From Roseiarcus fermentans (GTDB lineage Bacteria > Pseudomonadota > Alphaproteobacteria > Rhizobiales > Beijerinckiaceae), in assembly GCF_003315135.1 (NCBI RefSeq), contig NZ_QNRK01000017.1, forward strand, positions 1 to 52,722: a stretch of 52,722 bases of DNA. The letters run 5' to 3'. Position 1 is the stretch's first letter. Each line of letters starts with the position of its first letter. The notes beneath the pieces were generated by a model. It had not been told where the DNA came from. It searched no databases and saw only the letters and a program-made list of their open reading frames with translations. Positions 28,239-37,331 of the stretch are shown in pieces. A program made the translations under genes and the position numbers.

Positions 28239-30008
28239 TTACACCAGCATCTTGCCCTTCTCGTCGATGATGGCGCCGAGATCGACGCCGGCGTCGTCCC
28301 CGAGCTCGTTCAGGATCATCTCGTTGTGCGCCTTGCCCGACGGGATCATCGGGAAGCAGTTCTCCTTCTGGTCGACCATGCAGTCGAAGATGACCGCCTT
28401 CGGCGTGTCGATCATCTCCTTGATCGCATCATCGAGATCGCCCGGATTCGAGCAGCGGATGCCGTGCGCGCCGTAGGCCTCGGCGAGCTTCACGAAGTCC
28501 GGCAACGATTCCATGTAGGTTTCGGAATAGCGATTGCCGTGCAGCAGCTCCTGCCACTGGCGCACCATGCCCAGATACTGGTTGTTCAGGATGAAGATCT
28601 TGACCGGCAGGCGGTACTGCATCGCCGTCGACATTTCCTGGATGTTCATCTGGATCGATCCCTCGCCGGCGATGTCGATCACCAGCGAATTGGGATGGGC
28701 GAGCTGGGCCCCGATCGCCGCCGGCAGGCCGTAGCCCATCGTCCCGAGACCGCCCGAGGTCATCCAGCGGTTCGGCTCCTCGAAGTGGAAGTGCTGCGCC
28801 GCCCACATCTGATGCTGCCCGACCTCGGTCGTGATGTAGAGGTCGCGGCCCTTGGTCAGCTCGTAGAGCCGTCTCACCGCGTGCTGCGGCTTGATGATCT
28901 GGGTCGAGTTGCGGAAGCCGAACGAGTCGCGCGCCCGCCAGCCGTTGATCGCCTCCCACCATTTCTCGAGCGCGGCGGCGTCGGCCCGTTGCCCGCCGCG
29001 CCACAGCCGGACCATGTCCTCGAGCACGTGGGCGCAGTCGCCGATGATCGGCACCTCGACCTTGATGGTCTTGTTGATCGACGACGGGTCGATGTCGATG
29101 TGGATCTTCTTCGACTTCGGCGAGAAGGCGTCGACGCGGCCGGTGATGCGGTCGTCGAAACGAGCGCCGACGCAGATCATCAAGTCGCAATCGTGCATGG
29201 CGTGGTTCGCCTCGTAAGAGCCGTGCATGCCGAGCATCCCGAGCCACTGCTTGTCCGAGGCCGGATAGGCGCCCAGGCCCATCAGCGTCGAGGTGATCGG
29301 GAAACCGGTCGCGCGCACCAGCTCGCGCAGCAGGGTCGCCGCATGCGGGCCCGAGTTGATCACGCCGCCGCCGGTGTAGAAGATCGGCCGCTTGGCCTCG
29401 GCCATCATCGCGACTGCGCGCTTGATGTGCTCGAGGTCGCCCTTGAGCTGCGGGCGGTAGGTCTTGTGCTGGATGTTGCGCTGGAACGTGTAGGCGCCGG
29501 TGGCGAACTGCACGTCCTTGGGAATGTCGACGACGACCGGCCCGGGTCGCCCGTGCGAGGCGATGTAGAAGGCCTCGTGCAGGATGCGCGGCAGATCCTC
29601 GATCCGGCGGACGAGGTAATTGTGCTTGGTGCAGCTGCGGGTGATGCCGGTCGTGTCGCACTCCTGGAACGCGTCCGAGCCGATCAGGTGCGTCGGCACC
29701 TGGCCGGTGATGCACACGAGCGGAATGGAATCCATCAGCGCGTCGGTGAGGCCGGTGATGGCGTTGGTCGCGCCGGGCCCGGAGGTGACCAGCAGCACGC
29801 CGACCTTGCCGGAGGAGCGCGCATAGCCCTCGGCCGCATGCGCCGCCCCGCCCTCCTGGCGCACGAGGATGTGACGGACCTTGTCCTGCATGAAGAACGC
29901 GTCGTAAATCGGCAGAACCGCGCCGCCCGGATAGCCGAACACGTACTCGACGCCCTGGTCCTTGAACGCCTCGACCACCATTTCGGCCCCGGTCATCTGC
30001 TTGGCCAT
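28239..30008 (-). CDS. ilvB: Acetolactate synthase large (catalytic) subunit
   Basis: The 589-residue ThDP enzyme condenses two pyruvates, or pyruvate and 2-oxobutyrate, for valine, leucine and isoleucine. The start MAKQMTGAEMVVEAFKDQGV, the catalytic Glu in RQEGGAAHAAEGYARSSG and FAD-binding RFDDRITGRVD are typical. The ThDP motif begins AGEGSIQM rather than GDG and ends with ILNNQY; the Asp-to-Glu change also occurs in related rhizobial enzymes. I chose the ATG at 30008. Upstream lies an attenuator with a leader peptide; downstream come the threonine dehydratase and ilvH. Confidence 0.96.
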   Translation of the reverse strand: MAKQMTGAEMVVEAFKDQGVEYVFGYPGGAVLPIYDAFFMQDKVRHILVRQEGGAAHAAEGYARSSGKVGVLLVTSGPGATNAITGLTDALMDSIPLVCITGQVPTHLIGSDAFQECDTTGITRSCTKHNYLVRRIEDLPRILHEAFYIASHGRPGPVVVDIPKDVQFATGAYTFQRNIQHKTYRPQLKGDLEHIKRAVAMMAEAKRPIFYTGGGVINSGPHAATLLRELVRATGFPITSTLMGLGAYPASDKQWLGMLGMHGSYEANHAMHDCDLMICVGARFDDRITGRVDAFSPKSKKIHIDIDPSSINKTIKVEVPIIGDCAHVLEDMVRLWRGGQRADAAALEKWWEAINGWRARDSFGFRNSTQIIKPQHAVRRLYELTKGRDLYITTEVGQHQMWAAQHFHFEEPNRWMTSGGLGTMGYGLPAAIGAQLAHPNSLVIDIAGEGSIQMNIQEMSTAMQYRLPVKIFILNNQYLGMVRQWQELLHGNRYSETYMESLPDFVKLAEAYGAHGIRCSNPGDLDDAIKEMIDTPKAVIFDCMVDQKENCFPMIPSGKAHNEMILNELGDDAGVDLGAIIDEKGKMLV

Positions 30009-30063
30009 GTCTTCCAGTCCTTTTCGCTTTGTCCGTCGTACGCGTGTGAGAGGATGTCGAGGC

Positions 30064-30090
30064 AATAAAAAAGGCCCTCTGAGGGGCCTT
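30064..30090 (-). terminator. Attenuator terminator in the ilvB leader
   Basis: On the minus strand AAGGCCC and GGGCCTT form a 7-bp stem with a 6-nt loop, followed by TTTTATT. It lies between the leader peptide and the ilvB start, where premature termination would shut the operon. GGCAT inside the leader coding end and ATGCC just before the terminator could pair as a competing antiterminator. Confidence 0.8.
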
Positions 30091-30119
30091 GGGCATGCGC
30101 TAGCGGTCGGATGCAGGTC

Positions 30120-30176
30120 CTATGCCTGCCCGTCCTCCAGCGCCGAACTTACAATAAGGATAGCCACGTCTCGCAT
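30120..30176 (-). CDS. ilvB operon leader peptide
   Basis: A short frame on the minus strand reads MRDVAILIVSSALEDGQA, then TAG at 30120-30122. The run Ala-Ile-Leu-Ile-Val is exactly the set of amino acids made by the downstream operon. Starvation for them would stall the ribosome here and favour the antiterminator over the terminator at 30064-30090. The start may be the ATG at 30176 or the in-frame GTG at 30167; neither has an ideal ribosome site. It begins about 20 bases after the predicted transcription start. Confidence 0.82.
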   Translation of the reverse strand: MRDVAILIVSSALEDGQA

Positions 30177-30201
30177 CGCCTCTTTGTCGAGATGGGGCAC
30201 A

Positions 30202-30230
30202 CGTCTAGGAGAGCGCGGCTGCGCCGTCAA
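30202..30230 (-). promoter_or_regulatory. Promoter of the ilvB operon
   Basis: On the minus strand TTGACG (plus positions 30225-30230) is followed after 17 bases by TAGACG (30202-30207), a sigma-70-like pair with a near-perfect -35 box. Transcription would start near 30195, just upstream of the leader peptide. Confidence 0.65.
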
Positions 30231-30343
30231 GAGCTTCGCCTCAGGATTTCCGGGAACGGCGCCGGTCCGATGCTTGCGCCCCTGCGCGTATTCCCTGTAT
30301 CGCTTCGAGCCATGGAGATCGCTTCGCCAGGCAGGAGGCGCGG

Positions 30344-30859
30344 ATGAGCGGGGTTCAGCGGCCCGTCGCCGTCATCATGGGCAGCCAGTCCGACTGGACG
30401 GTGATGCGGCGCGCCGCCGAGACGCTTCAAGCGCTCGGCGTGGGCTTCGACGCGCGGATCGTCTCCGCCCATCGCACCCCTGATCGCATGGTCGCCTTCG
30501 CCAAGGGCGCGAAGGCGGAAGGCTTCAAGGTGATCGTCGCCGGCGCCGGCGGCGCGGCGCATCTGCCTGGCATGACCGCGGCCTTCACCACGCTGCCGGT
30601 GTTCGGCGTCCCGGTCCCGACCAAGGCGCTCGGCGGCCACGACAGCCTGCTGTCGATCGTGCAGATGCCGGCGGGCGTGCCGGTCGGCACGCTGGCGATC
30701 GGCGAAGCGGGCGCCGTCAACGCCGCGCTGCTCGCGGCCAGCGTGCTGGCGCTGTCCGACGAAGGCCTTTCGGCCCGCCTCGAGGCCTGGCGCGCCGAGC
30801 GGACCGCCGCCGTCGCGGAGCGGCCGCAGGACGCGCCTCCGGTCGAGGGACCCGCATGA
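30344..30859 (+). CDS. purE: N5-carboxyaminoimidazole ribonucleotide mutase
   Basis: The 171-residue class I PurE converts N5-CAIR to CAIR in purine synthesis. [14 protein letters not shown], the active-site His in SAHRTPDRM, and [11 protein letters not shown] are diagnostic. It diverges from the ilvB leader. Its stop overlaps the start of purK (ATGA at 30856-30859), so the two subunits of the pathway step are translationally coupled. The C-terminal 15 residues are Pro/Ala-rich and unconserved. Confidence 0.96.
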   Translation: MSGVQRPVAVIMGSQSDWTVMRRAAETLQALGVGFDARIVSAHRTPDRMVAFAKGAKAEGFKVIVAGAGGAAHLPGMTAAFTTLPVFGVPVPTKALGGHDSLLSIVQMPAGVPVGTLAIGEAGAVNAALLAASVLALSDEGLSARLEAWRAERTAAVAERPQDAPPVEGPA

Positions 30860-31950
30860 TCCTGTCTCCCGGCGCGACCATCGGCATTCTCGGCTCCGGC
30901 CAGCTCGGGCGGATGCTGGCGATCGCGGCGCTGAAGGTGGGCCTGCGCACCCACATCTACGCGCCCGAGGCCGAAGCCCCGGCCTACGACGCCGCGGCCG
31001 CGCGGACGATCGCGCCATTCGACGACGAGGCGGCGCTGGAGGCCTTCGCCCGCTCGGTCGACGTCGCGACCTACGAATTCGAGAACGTGCCGACCGCCAC
31101 CGTCGAATTTTTGAGCGCGCGCGTGCCCGTGCGTCCCGGCGCGCGGGCGCTCGCCCTGACGCAGGACCGGCTGGTCGAGAAGACGTTTCTGCGCGACGCG
31201 GGGCTGCGGACGGCGCCCTTCGTCGCCGTCGACGACGCCGGCGCGCTCGCCCGCGCGGTGGCGGAGCTCGGCCGCCCGTCGATCCTCAAGACCCGTCGGT
31301 TCGGCTACGACGGCAAGGGCCAGTCGCTGATCCGCGAGGGCTCGAACGTCTCCGCCGTCTATCGCGCGCTCGGCGGCGCGCCGATGATCCTCGAAGGCTT
31401 CGTCGCCTTCGAGCGCGAAGTCTCGGTGGTGGCGGCGCGCAGTCTCGAAGGCGAGATCGTCGCCTACGATCTGGCCGAGAACGAGCACGAGCGGCACATT
31501 CTCGCCCGCACCCGCGCGCCGGCCCGCGTCGCGCCCGAGACGGCGCTCGAGGCGCGGCGGATCGCGACCACCGTGCTCGAAGCGCTCGATTATGTCGGCG
31601 TGCTCGCGGTCGAGCTGTTCGTGACGCGCGAATGGAACGGGCGCGAGGGGCTGGTGGTCAACGAGATCGCGCCGCGCGTCCACAATTCCGGCCACTGGAC
31701 CCTCGACGGGGCGCAGACTTCGCAGTTCGAGCAGCACATCCGCGCCATCTCGGGCTGGCCGCTCGGCGCGGCGACCCGCCGCGGCCGGGCCGAGATGCAC
31801 AATCTGATCGGCGAGGACGCCGAAGACTGGCGCGACATTCTCGCCCAGCCCGATCTCTGCCTGCACCTCTACGGCAAGCTGGAAGTCCGCCCCGACCGCA
31901 AGATGGGCCACGTCACCCGCATTTTTCCGGAGGCCCCGGGGGAAGGATGA
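30856..31950 (+). CDS. purK: N5-carboxyaminoimidazole ribonucleotide synthase
   Basis: A 364-residue ATP-grasp enzyme that carboxylates AIR using ATP and bicarbonate, making the PurE substrate. [14 protein letters not shown] opens the N-terminal domain. [12 protein letters not shown] and the metal-binding stretch [15 protein letters not shown] mark the ATP-grasp core. It overlaps purE by four bases. Confidence 0.96.
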   Translation: MILSPGATIGILGSGQLGRMLAIAALKVGLRTHIYAPEAEAPAYDAAAARTIAPFDDEAALEAFARSVDVATYEFENVPTATVEFLSARVPVRPGARALALTQDRLVEKTFLRDAGLRTAPFVAVDDAGALARAVAELGRPSILKTRRFGYDGKGQSLIREGSNVSAVYRALGGAPMILEGFVAFEREVSVVAARSLEGEIVAYDLAENEHERHILARTRAPARVAPETALEARRIATTVLEALDYVGVLAVELFVTREWNGREGLVVNEIAPRVHNSGHWTLDGAQTSQFEQHIRAISGWPLGAATRRGRAEMHNLIGEDAEDWRDILAQPDLCLHLYGKLEVRPDRKMGHVTRIFPEAPGEG

Positions 31951-31991
31951 GCGCGCGCGCCATGGGAGTCCGGACGAGCGAGGAGGATCGC

Positions 31992-33065
31992 GTGAGCCCA
32001 CTCTGGTCGCAGCGCGCCCGCGACCTCGAGCCCTACGTGCCCGGGGAACAGCCGCAGATTCCGGGCCTCGTGAAACTGAACACCAACGAAAGCCCGTTCG
32101 GTCCGTCGCCGAAAGCGACCGAAGCGATCCTGGCCGCCGCCGGCGACGCGCTGCGCCTTTATCCGGACCCGCGATCGACCCGCCTGCGCGAGGCGCTGGC
32201 GCGCCGTCACGAGGTCGCGCCCGACCAGGTGTTCGTCGGCAACGGCTCGGACGAGGTTCTGGCTCACGCTTTCGCGGCGCTGTTGCAGCAGCCGTCCCCC
32301 GTTCGCTTCCCCGACGTGACCTACAGCTTCTATCCGGTCTGGTGCCGGCTCCTGGGGATCGCGCACGAGACGGTCCCCCTCGACGCCGACTTCCGCGTGC
32401 GCGTCGACGACTACTTCGAGCGTCCCGGCCCGGTGATCGTCGCCAATCCCAATGCGCCCACAGGCGTCGCCATCGGGCGCGCCGAGGTCGCGCGGCTCGC
32501 CGCCGGGCGGCCCGAGTCGGCCGTCGTGATCGACGAAGCCTATGTGGACTTCGGCGGCGAAACCGCCATCCCGCTGATCGGCGAATTCCCCAATCTCCTC
32601 GTCGTCCAGACCCTGTCGAAGTCGCGCGCGCTCGCGGGCCTCAGGGTCGGATACGCCATCGGCGACGCCGGGCTGGTAGAGGCGCTGACGCGGGTCAAGG
32701 ACAGCTTCAACTCCTATCCGCTCGGACGCGCGGCGCAAGCCGGCGCGATCGCCTCGCTCGAGGACGAGGACTGGTTCCGGCGCTCGCTGACGGCGGTGAC
32801 GCGCAACCGCGACGACCTCGTCGCCGCTTTGACCCGGCTGGGGTTCGACGTCCTGCCGTCGGCGGCCAATTTCGTCTTCGCCCGCCACCCGCGCCGTTCC
32901 GGCCGATCGCTCGCGGCGGCTCTGCGGGAGCGCGCGGTCCTCGTCCGGCATTTCCCGGCGCCGCGGATCAACGACTTCCTGCGCATCACCGTCGGCTCGC
33001 AGTCGGACATCGAAAGCCTGACCCGGGCGCTGAGCGCGATCCTCGCGACGCCCGAGCCCGGCTGA
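31992..33065 (+). CDS. hisC: Histidinol-phosphate aminotransferase-like enzyme
   Basis: A 357-residue PLP aminotransferase of the HisC group. Motifs are VKLNTNESPFGPSP, FVGNGSDEVLA, NPNAPTG and the PLP lysine in TLSKSRALAGLRVG, ending with FLRITVGS. I chose the GTG at 31992 because AGGAGG at 31981-31986 lies five bases upstream and the product starts like HisC (SPLWSQRARDLEPYVPGEQ); an ATG at 31947 overlapping the purK stop is an alternative. It follows purEK in the same direction but has no histidine gene beside it, so it may be a paralogue acting on aromatic amino acids. Confidence 0.85.
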   Translation: MSPLWSQRARDLEPYVPGEQPQIPGLVKLNTNESPFGPSPKATEAILAAAGDALRLYPDPRSTRLREALARRHEVAPDQVFVGNGSDEVLAHAFAALLQQPSPVRFPDVTYSFYPVWCRLLGIAHETVPLDADFRVRVDDYFERPGPVIVANPNAPTGVAIGRAEVARLAAGRPESAVVIDEAYVDFGGETAIPLIGEFPNLLVVQTLSKSRALAGLRVGYAIGDAGLVEALTRVKDSFNSYPLGRAAQAGAIASLEDEDWFRRSLTAVTRNRDDLVAALTRLGFDVLPSAANFVFARHPRRSGRSLAAALRERAVLVRHFPAPRINDFLRITVGSQSDIESLTRALSAILATPEPG

Positions 33066-33094
33066 TCCGCCGCCGACCCGCGCCGGTCCGGATC

Positions 33095-33122
33095 TTGCGG
33101 CGCAGCGCGGGCTCCTCTATAG
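33095..33122 (+). promoter_or_regulatory. Candidate promoter of the L25 gene
   Basis: TTGCGG (33095-33100) and CTATAG (33117-33122) are separated by 16 bases, in the gap between the aminotransferase and L25 genes. GAAGGA before the ATG is the ribosome site. Confidence 0.4.
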
Positions 33123-33190
33123 CCTGCGGCTCGCGCCGATTCCGACACCCCTGGAGGCGTGGCGCGAGACCAACATCGAAGGACATCCCT

Positions 33191-33925
33191 ATGGCAGCGA
33201 TCAAGCAACTCGCGGCCGTGGCGCGTAGCGGGACAGGCAAGGGGGCCGCCCGCTCCGTTCGTCGCGAAGGCCGCGTTCCCGCCGTCGTCTATGGCGGCGG
33301 CATGAAGCCCGAACCGATCTCGGTCGACTTCAAGGACGTCAACAAGCTCATTTACGCCGGACACTTCCTGACGACCATCTTCGAACTCGACATCGACGGC
33401 CGCAAGGAGCGCGCCCTGCCGCGCGACTACCAGCTCGACGTCGTCACCGACCGGCCCGTGCACGTCGACTTCCTGCGTCTGGTCGCCGGCTCGCGCGTGC
33501 GGATCGGCGTTCCGGTCCACGTCGAGAACCGTGAGGCCTCACCAGGCATCAAGAAGGGCGGCACCGTCAACCTCGTGCTTCACACCGTCGAGGTTCTGGC
33601 GCCGGCCGACAACATCCCCGAGGCGATCACGGTCGACCTGAGCGGCCTCGATTTCTCCGACTCGGTCCACATCTCCGCGCTCAAGATGCCGGAAGGCTGC
33701 AAGGCGGCCGCGACCAAGACCGACCTGACGGTGGTCACGGTCGTGCCGCCGACCGTCATGCTGGAAGAGGGCCCGGCCGCGTCCGGCGCCGCCCCGGCCG
33801 CGGCGGCGCCGGCCAAGGCCGCGGCTCCGGCCAAGGCCGCCGCCCCCGCCAAGGCCGCAGCCCCGGCCAAGGCCGCAGGGCCCGCCAAGGCCGCCGCCCC
33901 GGCGAAACCCGCCGCCAAGAAGTAA
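33191..33925 (+). CDS. rplY: 50S ribosomal protein L25 (TL5/CTC form)
   Basis: The 244-residue two-domain L25 binds 5S rRNA. The N-terminal L25 domain includes [20 protein letters not shown]; the CTC-type C-terminal domain includes [17 protein letters not shown] and ALKMPEG. The last 50 residues are a low-complexity tail of about six AAPAKA-like units, coded by imperfect 18-bp repeats at roughly 33790-33915. Ala/Pro/Lys tails are common in alphaproteobacterial L25. It is followed 61 bp later by pth, a conserved pairing. Confidence 0.95.
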   Translation: MAAIKQLAAVARSGTGKGAARSVRREGRVPAVVYGGGMKPEPISVDFKDVNKLIYAGHFLTTIFELDIDGRKERALPRDYQLDVVTDRPVHVDFLRLVAGSRVRIGVPVHVENREASPGIKKGGTVNLVLHTVEVLAPADNIPEAITVDLSGLDFSDSVHISALKMPEGCKAAATKTDLTVVTVVPPTVMLEEGPAASGAAPAAAAPAKAAAPAKAAAPAKAAAPAKAAGPAKAAAPAKPAAKK

Positions 33926-33986
33926 GACGCCGCGCCCTCGCCCGTTCGCCGGGTCGAGGGCGCCGCTTACCATTCGGGGGCTTGCC

Positions 33987-34583
33987 ATGCTCGTCGTCGC
34001 GGGACTCGGCAATCCGGGCAGGGAGCACGCGCGCAACCGCCACAACATCGGCTTCCTCGCCCTCGAGGCGATCGCCGCCGCGCATCGCTTCGGCCTGTTT
34101 CGCGCCCGCTTCTCCGGCCTCGCCTCGGAAGGGACGATCGGCGGCGAGCGCGTGCTTCTGCTCAGCCCCCAGACCTACATGAACGAATCCGGCCGCAGCG
34201 TCGGCGAAGCCCTGCGCTTCCACAAGCTGGACGTCGGCGCCCTCACGGTCGTTCACGACGAACTCGATCTCGCGCCCGCCAAGGTGCGGGTCAAGGTCGG
34301 CGGCGGCAACGCTGGGCACAACGGCTTGCGCTCGATCACCGCGCATGTCGGCAACGACTACCGCCGCGTCCGGCTCGGCATCGGCCATCCCGGCGACAAG
34401 GCGCTGGTGCACAATTACGTGCTCAGCGATTTCGCCAAGTCGGAGCTGGGCTGGGTCGAGGCGGTGTGCCGGGCGGTTGCGGACGCCGCGCCGCTGCTGG
34501 TCGAAGGCCAGGACGCCGGCTTTCAGAACCGGGTCCACCTCGCCGTCGAGGCCGCCGGCTTCGGCGAGAAGGCGTCGACCTGA
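33987..34583 (+). CDS. pth: Peptidyl-tRNA hydrolase
   Basis: A 198-residue enzyme that releases tRNA from stalled peptidyl-tRNA. VAGLGNPG opens the chain, the catalytic His19 is in NRHNIGF, and [26 protein letters not shown] and [12 protein letters not shown] complete the active site and tRNA-binding surface. It forms a unit with the L25 gene. Its stop lies 4 bp from the convergent histidine kinase stop. Confidence 0.96.
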   Translation: MLVVAGLGNPGREHARNRHNIGFLALEAIAAAHRFGLFRARFSGLASEGTIGGERVLLLSPQTYMNESGRSVGEALRFHKLDVGALTVVHDELDLAPAKVRVKVGGGNAGHNGLRSITAHVGNDYRRVRLGIGHPGDKALVHNYVLSDFAKSELGWVEAVCRAVADAAPLLVEGQDAGFQNRVHLAVEAAGFGEKAST

Positions 34584-34587
34584 GGCC

Positions 34588-36138
34588 TCACGCGGCCTCG
34601 GCCGGATCGCTGCGCCAGCGCCGCGCGCCGCGGCCGCGCTGCGGCTCGGGCAGCGCGTCGGACCCGAGCGCCGCCGGCGCGCTCATGACGCGTTCGGGCG
34701 GGAAGATGACCACCGCCTCGGTTCCCTCTTGCGGTTCCGACGTCAGCCGGAACTGTCCGCCGTGCAGTTCCACGAGCCCCTTGACGATCGGCAGCCCGAG
34801 TCCCGACCCTTCCTCGGCCTTCTTGTGCGCCAGCGAGCCGCGCCCGAAGGACGACAGCACGACCGGAATTTCCTCCGGCGGGATGCCCGGGCCCGTGTCG
34901 CGAATCGCCACGTACTGGCCCCCCGAATGGGTCCACCCCACCTTGACGGCCAGCGAGCCGCCCTGCGGCGTGAACTTGATGGCGTTGGTGAGCAGGTTCA
35001 GGGTGATCTGGCGCACCGCCCGCTCGTCGGCCCGGATGGGCGGCAAGGCCTTGTCGAAGGCCTCGGTCAGCGTCAGGTTGCGCCCTTTCGCCCGCATCGC
35101 CAAAAGGCGACAGCAGTCCTCCACCACGCCGTGCAGCGACACCGCCTCCTCGTTCAGCTCGTAGCGGCCCGCCTCGACCCGCGACAGGTCGAGGATCTCG
35201 TTGATCAGCATGAGGAGGTGCTGGCCGCTCACGTGGATGTCGTTGGAGTATTCCCGGTAGGACGCGACGCCGTGCGGGCCGAACATCTCGCCCTTCATCA
35301 CCTCCGAGAAGCCGAGGATCGCGTTCAGCGGCGTGCGCAGCTCGTGGCTCATGGTGGCGAGGAACCGCGACTTGGCGAGATTGGCGCTCTCCGCCCGTCG
35401 CCGCGCCTCGTCGGAATTGAGCCTGGCCTGTTCGAGCTCGGCGATCAGCGCGTCCTTCTCGGCCTGGAGCGAGACGCTGCGCGCCGCGGCGGCGCGCAGG
35501 CGGTGGACCACCACGAGACAGGCGCACACGACGCCGATCGTCATGGCGGCGACGGGAAGCGCGGCGTTCTCCCGGCGCGCCCCGCAGGCGAGGCCGACGC
35601 CGATCACCATCGGGGCCATGCCGGCCACGAACGCGGCCGGGATGGTCGCGGCCAGCAGCGACAGGACGGTCGACAAGAGCAGCATCACCAGCATGGCGAA
35701 AGCCGGCGCGTCCGGATCGGGCGATCGCAGTTGGGCAAAAATCAGCCAGGCCCACGCCGAGCCGCAGAAGGCCGTCGCCACGACGACGCTGCGCCGCCAG
35801 ACGCCTGCGCTCCCGCCTGTGTCGCCGCTGTCGAGAAGCGCGATCGGCAGGGCGGTGACGAGACCGACGGCGCAGACGACCAACACCCACGTCGCCAGCG
35901 CCGGCGCGCCGACGAGGCCGAGCGCGACAGCGGCGGCCCCGAGGGCGACGAGCCCGACGAGAAGGGCGGAGTCGCGATGGATCCGGGCGAAGCGCCCGCG
36001 CGGCGCCCCCGGCCCAGACCGAATCCGGCGCGCCCGCCACGGATCGACGCCGATCTCGCGCCGATCCGCGCCGACCCCCGGACTGTCTTCGCCGCCCGTC
36101 CAGCGCTTCGCCTTCCATTCGCTCATGACACTCGGCAC
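34588..36138 (-). CDS. Membrane-bound sensor histidine kinase
   Basis: A 516-residue protein with a charged N-terminal segment of about 55 residues, then roughly six membrane helices (for example ATWVLVVCAVGLVTALPIAL and AMLVMLLLSTVLSLLAATIP). A coiled coil (QAEKDALIAELEQARLN) and a HisKA/HATPase_c core follow. The phosphorylated His is in ATMSHELRTPLNAILGFSE, the N box is NLLTNAIKFTP, and the G boxes are DTGPGIP and GSGLGLPIV. The core resembles PleC/PdhS-type kinases. There is no periplasmic sensor domain of size and no adjacent response regulator, so its signal and partner are unknown. Confidence 0.92.
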   Translation of the reverse strand: MPSVMSEWKAKRWTGGEDSPGVGADRREIGVDPWRARRIRSGPGAPRGRFARIHRDSALLVGLVALGAAAVALGLVGAPALATWVLVVCAVGLVTALPIALLDSGDTGGSAGVWRRSVVVATAFCGSAWAWLIFAQLRSPDPDAPAFAMLVMLLLSTVLSLLAATIPAAFVAGMAPMVIGVGLACGARRENAALPVAAMTIGVVCACLVVVHRLRAAAARSVSLQAEKDALIAELEQARLNSDEARRRAESANLAKSRFLATMSHELRTPLNAILGFSEVMKGEMFGPHGVASYREYSNDIHVSGQHLLMLINEILDLSRVEAGRYELNEEAVSLHGVVEDCCRLLAMRAKGRNLTLTEAFDKALPPIRADERAVRQITLNLLTNAIKFTPQGGSLAVKVGWTHSGGQYVAIRDTGPGIPPEEIPVVLSSFGRGSLAHKKAEEGSGLGLPIVKGLVELHGGQFRLTSEPQEGTEAVVIFPPERVMSAPAALGSDALPEPQRGRGARRWRSDPAEAA

Positions 36139-36272
36139 GCATTGTAACCCGCAACCGCGCGCCGATCATGCTGTCCAAGGGCTTAACGAGGGGCTGACGC
36201 GGGTCGTGGCGACCCGGGATTTTCTTCGAAAAGTCGGTTACGGTTTCCCGGACCTTGCGGCAGGGAGGGACA

Positions 36273-36884
36273 ATGAAACTGTACAATTCCAACTTCGCGC
36301 CGAACCCGAGGCGGGTGCGCGTCTTTCTCGCGGAAAAAGGCGTGGCGATCCCGCGAATCGAAGTCGATCTCGCCAAGCTCGAACAGAAGGCCCCCGAATA
36401 TTCGGCCGTCAATCCGTTCCAGGTCATTCCGGCGCTCGAACTCGACGGCGGCGAAGTGATCGGCGAATCGATCGCGATCTGCCGCTACATCGAGGAATTG
36501 CACCCCGAGCCGAACCTGTTCGGCGCGACGCCGCTCGAGCGGGCGATGGTGGAGATGTGGCAGCGGCGCGTCGAGTGGCATCTCCTGCTGCCGATCGCGC
36601 AGGCGTTCCGCCACTCGCACCCGGCGATGACGAAGATGGAGGATCCACAGATTCCCGACTGGGCGGCGGCCAACCGCACCCGCGCGCTGCGCAACATGAT
36701 GATCTTCGATCGAATGCTCGCCGACCGGCCGTTCGTCGCCGGCGACCGCTTCACCGTGGCCGACATCACCGGGCTGGTGGCGCTGGATTTCGCCAGACCC
36801 GCCCGGATCGCGATCCCGCCCGAGCTCGGCCAGCTGAGCCGATGGCACGAAACGCTGAAGGCGCGACCGAGCGCGGCGGCGTGA
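36273..36884 (+). CDS. Glutathione S-transferase family protein
   Basis: A 203-residue two-domain GST. The thioredoxin-like N-terminal half starts KLYNSNFAPNPRRVRVFLAE and has the glutathione-binding cis-proline region NPFQVIPALELDGG and ESIAICRYIEE. The helical C-terminal half has DRPFVAGDRFTVADITGLVA. A strong GGGAGGGA precedes the ATG. It diverges from the histidine kinase gene. Its electrophilic substrate cannot be inferred. Confidence 0.93.
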   Translation: MKLYNSNFAPNPRRVRVFLAEKGVAIPRIEVDLAKLEQKAPEYSAVNPFQVIPALELDGGEVIGESIAICRYIEELHPEPNLFGATPLERAMVEMWQRRVEWHLLLPIAQAFRHSHPAMTKMEDPQIPDWAAANRTRALRNMMIFDRMLADRPFVAGDRFTVADITGLVALDFARPARIAIPPELGQLSRWHETLKARPSAAA

Positions 36885-36940
36885 AGGGTCGCTTCGGGGC
36901 GGCCGCGACGGGCCCGCCCCCCGCGCGAGGCCGGGCCGTC

Positions 36941-37240
36941 CTACCTGCAGACGCGCACGCCGTTGCGCCACCAGCAATGCGGGCCGTAGGGGTAGGGTCG
37001 GGCGTAAGGATAAGGCCGGGGCCCATAGGCGTAGGGATAGGGCCGATAATAGGGCGCCGGCGCCCCCATCGGGACGCAGCGCCCCCATGGGTTGCGGAAC
37101 CATCCCGGGCCGCAGCCCTGGGCGATCAGCGTGACGCCCGGCTGGGCGTCGGAAAGGGCGGAGAACGGCATCGCCTGCGCGGGAACCGCGGCGGCAAGCC
37201 CGCCCAGAACCGACGCGGTCACAATCCACTTGCTCATCAT
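36941..37240 (-). CDS. Small secreted GCG_CRPN-type peptide
   Basis: The 99-residue product has a signal peptide (WIVTASVLGGLAAAVPAQA), then QGCGPGWFRNPWGRCVPM, which fits the GCG_CRPN motif family, then a Tyr/Pro/Arg-rich region with repeated PYPY and RPYPY units, and a final CWWRNGVRVCR. Four cysteines could form two disulfides. This family is known from Hyphomicrobiales genomes by motif only; I know no established function. A start at 37237 (second Met) is equally possible. Confidence 0.82.
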   Translation of the reverse strand: MMSKWIVTASVLGGLAAAVPAQAMPFSALSDAQPGVTLIAQGCGPGWFRNPWGRCVPMGAPAPYYRPYPYAYGPRPYPYARPYPYGPHCWWRNGVRVCR

Positions 37241-37331
37241 CGCACCTCCGAAGTCCGGGGGAGAATGGCGCCTCCGGTGAAAACTTACTAGCCGGCCGAC
37301 CTTGAATGCGCGCTGAACGCCGTTCGCCCCG

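Noticed and set aside
27828-30068. A 746-codon plus-strand frame opposite ilvB
   Set aside because: Antisense shadow of a clear ilvB gene.
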